Assembly (NCBI GenBank): GCA_900471515.1
Contig: UCFC01000010.1
Coordinates: 372,001-436,000, forward strand
Origin: Hyphomicrobiales bacterium
Lineage (GTDB): Bacteria > Pseudomonadota > Alphaproteobacteria > Rhizobiales > Rhizobiaceae
DNA: 64,000 nucleotides
Reading direction: 5' to 3'
Part shown: positions 62,351-64,000 of the stretch, piece after piece
How the letters are laid out: every line of letters begins with the position of its first letter
Numbering within the stretch: position 1 is the first letter of the stretch
Program-made: the position numbers and the translations under genes
The notes under the pieces: model-generated
Database searches by the model: none
Seen by the model: only the letters and a program-made list of their open reading frames with translations
What the model was told of the DNA's origin: nothing

Positions 62351-62863
62351 TTAAGCGACGTTCGACTGCCGCTTCGGCAGCTTCCAGCCCGGACGTGCGA
62401 AATGGCAGGTATAGCCGTTCGGGATGCGTTCGAGATAATCCTGATGTTCCGGCTCGGCCTCCCAGAAATCGCTGACGGGAACGACTTCCGTCACCACCTT
62501 GCCCGGCCAGAGGCCGGAGGCATTTACATCGGCGATCGTATCCTCGGCCGTCTGCCGCTGATTTTCATCGACATAGAAGATCGCCGATCGATAGCTGGTG
62601 CCAATGTCATTGCCCTGGCGATTGACCGTGGTCGGATCGTGAATCTGGAAGAAGAATTCCAGGATGTCGCGATAGCTCGTCTTTTGCGGATCGAAGATGA
62701 TTTCGATCGCTTCGGCATGGCTGCCGTGATTACGATAGGTGGCGTTGCGAACTTCGCCGCCCGTATAGCCGACGCGCGTGGAAACGACGCCGGGAAACCG
62801 TCGAATAAGGTCCTGCATTCCCCAGAAGCAGCCGCCAGCAAGTACCGCACGTTCTGTCGTCAT
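62351..62863 (-). CDS. msrA: Peptide-methionine (S)-S-oxide reductase
   Basis: This 170-residue enzyme reduces methionine-S-sulfoxide in proteins. The catalytic cysteine lies in [10 protein letters not shown] near residue 12, and the conserved [22 protein letters not shown] and [20 protein letters not shown] are canonical. A recycling cysteine is present only in [12 protein letters not shown] (near 150). Such one-recycling-cysteine forms usually depend on thioredoxin. It is a single gene facing the metallo-beta-lactamase-fold gene. Confidence 0.94.
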   Translation of the reverse strand: MTTERAVLAGGCFWGMQDLIRRFPGVVSTRVGYTGGEVRNATYRNHGSHAEAIEIIFDPQKTSYRDILEFFFQIHDPTTVNRQGNDIGTSYRSAIFYVDENQRQTAEDTIADVNASGLWPGKVVTEVVPVSDFWEAEPEHQDYLERIPNGYTCHFARPGWKLPKRQSNVA

Positions 62864-63036
62864 AGAATGTCCTTTCCTGATGCGCGAGATGGACGTGAAT
62901 CGTCAGGTGCGCTTCGCTGACGCCTATATGGGTACTCGGCCCAATGATCGCCAGTCCGCAACAGCGGTATCACGGACTTTCCCGAGACACCGCCGGAACA
63001 CCGGACGACCTTTTACTCGCGCGGGCGGGCCTCGCC

Positions 63037-64000
63037 TTACCTCGCAAACAAGGTCTTGAATTGTGTCGGCTGGCAGCGGAGATACTGATTGGCCACTTTC
63101 ACCTGTCCGCCGAGCTCGGCGGCGGCGTGCCACGGCCAGCGCGGATCGTAAAGGATGGCGCGGGCAAGCGCGATCAGGTCCGCATCACCGGTTGCAACGA
63201 TAGCCTCTGCCTGCGTCGGTTCGGTAATCAGGCCAACGGCAATGACCGGCATTTTGACGGCGCTCTTGATCGCGCGGGCGAGCGGCACCTGGTAGCTCGG
63301 GCTGACCGGGATCGCCTGAGAGGGATGCAGGCCGCCGCTCGAGACGTGGATGGCACTGCAGCCCCTTTCCTCGAGCATCCCGGCAAATTCGACACTCTCT
63401 GAAATCTCCAGACCGCCTTCGACCCAGTCGGTGGCGGAAACGCGCATCGTCACCGGCCGGTCGGAGGGAAAGGCATCCCTTACAGCTTCGAGAACTTCCA
63501 GCGGGAACCGGGCGCGGTTTTCCAGCGAACCGCCATATTCGTCGGTGCGCCGGTTCGACAAGGGCGACAGGAACTGGTGCAACAGATAGCCATGGGCACC
63601 GTGGATCTGAACGGCGTCGATGCCGATCCTCGCCGCCCGCTGCGCGGCAGCGGCAAAGGCATCACGCACGCGCTTCATACCATCCCGGTCAAGTGCGGTC
63701 GGCGGCACGTAGTTCGGGTTGAAGGCGATGGCGGAAGGCGCTTCGGTCTGCCATCCGTTCGGATCGGTCGGCGGAAACTGGCGGCCGCCTCTCCAGGGAA
63801 CCTCTGTCGAAGCCTTGCGGCCGGCATGTGCCAGTTGCACGGCAATCGGCATGTCCGACCACTTCCTGATGCTCTCGAGCGTGCGGGCCATTGCGGCTTC
63901 GGAGGCGTCATCATAGAGGCCGACATCGGCAAAGGTGATGCGTCCCTCTGGAACGACAGCGGTCGCCTCGATGGTCAGGAGCGCTGCGCCGGAAAGTGCC
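63037..64000 (-). CDS. Old yellow enzyme-family NADH:flavin oxidoreductase, 5' end missing
   Basis: This is the C-terminal 321 residues of an FMN enzyme of the YqjM class, open to the end of the window, so its start is outside. Landmarks are VPEGRITFADVGLYDDASEA, IAVQLAHAGRKAS, the substrate-binding histidines in AVQIHGAHGYLLHQFLSP, SNRRTDEYGGSLENRARFPL, and the FMN phosphate site DADLIALARAILYDPRW. Such enzymes reduce activated alkenes. The closing segment KVANQYLRCQPTQFK matches YqjM-type enzymes. No partner gene is seen in the window. Confidence 0.9.
   Translation of the reverse strand, partial: ALSGAALLTIEATAVVPEGRITFADVGLYDDASEAAMARTLESIRKWSDMPIAVQLAHAGRKASTEVPWRGGRQFPPTDPNGWQTEAPSAIAFNPNYVPPTALDRDGMKRVRDAFAAAAQRAARIGIDAVQIHGAHGYLLHQFLSPLSNRRTDEYGGSLENRARFPLEVLEAVRDAFPSDRPVTMRVSATDWVEGGLEISESVEFAGMLEERGCSAIHVSSGGLHPSQAIPVSPSYQVPLARAIKSAVKMPVIAVGLITEPTQAEAIVATGDADLIALARAILYDPRWPWHAAAELGGQVKVANQYLRCQPTQFKTLFAR

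Overview
The window looks like chromosomal or large-replicon DNA of a Rhizobium/Agrobacterium-type alphaproteobacterium. The evidence is high GC, a rhamnose ABC operon in the gene order known from Rhizobium leguminosarum (rhaR-S-T-P-Q-U-K), a RopA-like rhizobial porin, many ABC uptake cassettes each with its own regulator, and long antisense ORF shadows typical of GC-rich third-position bias. No rRNA, tRNA, CRISPR array, phage or integrase was seen. The species is inferred, not proven.

Layout. (1) 1-6.9 kb: rhamnose regulator (partial), ABC importer, mutarotase and kinase. (2) 6.9-15.8 kb: a fumarylacetoacetate-hydrolase-family protein, then a siderophore cassette: AraC regulator, TonB receptor, FhuC/FhuD/FhuB-type importer in the E. 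coli fhuACDB order, and a siderophore-interacting reductase broken by a frameshift. (3) 15.8-24.2 kb: a minus-strand branched-chain-amino-acid-type ABC importer with a GMC oxidoreductase and a 3-hydroxyisobutyrate-dehydrogenase-like enzyme, and a divergent LysR regulator. (4) 24.2-30.3 kb: KdgF-like cupin, glutaryl-CoA dehydrogenase, DUF4126 membrane protein, FAD disulfide reductase, DedA protein, xylitol-dehydrogenase-like enzyme, a small hypothetical and a degenerate CopC.

(5) 30.4-37.5 kb is the most unusual part. It holds a LuxR-type regulator with a degenerate receiver, two divergent cysteine-free glycine-rich proteins sharing one repeat unit, a type I secretion ATPase with an abnormal signature loop, its membrane-fusion partner and a lone IS3-type OrfA. 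I read it as a dedicated secretion locus for an unrecognised glycine-rich repeat family. (6) 37.5-46.6 kb: a complete kdp potassium system with a candidate KdpE box, micro-ORFs before kdpF and between kdpA and kdpB, kdpFABCDE, and a PtsN-like EIIA protein after kdpE.

(7) 46.5-52.7 kb: porin, sulfate importer (sbp-cysT-cysW-cysA) and a SleB-type cell-wall hydrolase. (8) 52.8-61.1 kb, minus strand: peptidase T, then a GntR-led operon with a Cys/Met-metabolism PLP enzyme, a carbohydrate-type ABC importer and a calcineurin-fold phosphoesterase lacking the usual GNHD histidine. (9) 61.3-64 kb: exported metallo-beta-lactamase-fold protein, MsrA, and a partial old-yellow-enzyme flavoprotein.

Overall this is a nutrient-scavenging region (sugar, siderophore, amino acid or organic acid, K+, sulfate). 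Most cassettes are translationally coupled operons with overlapping start and stop codons.
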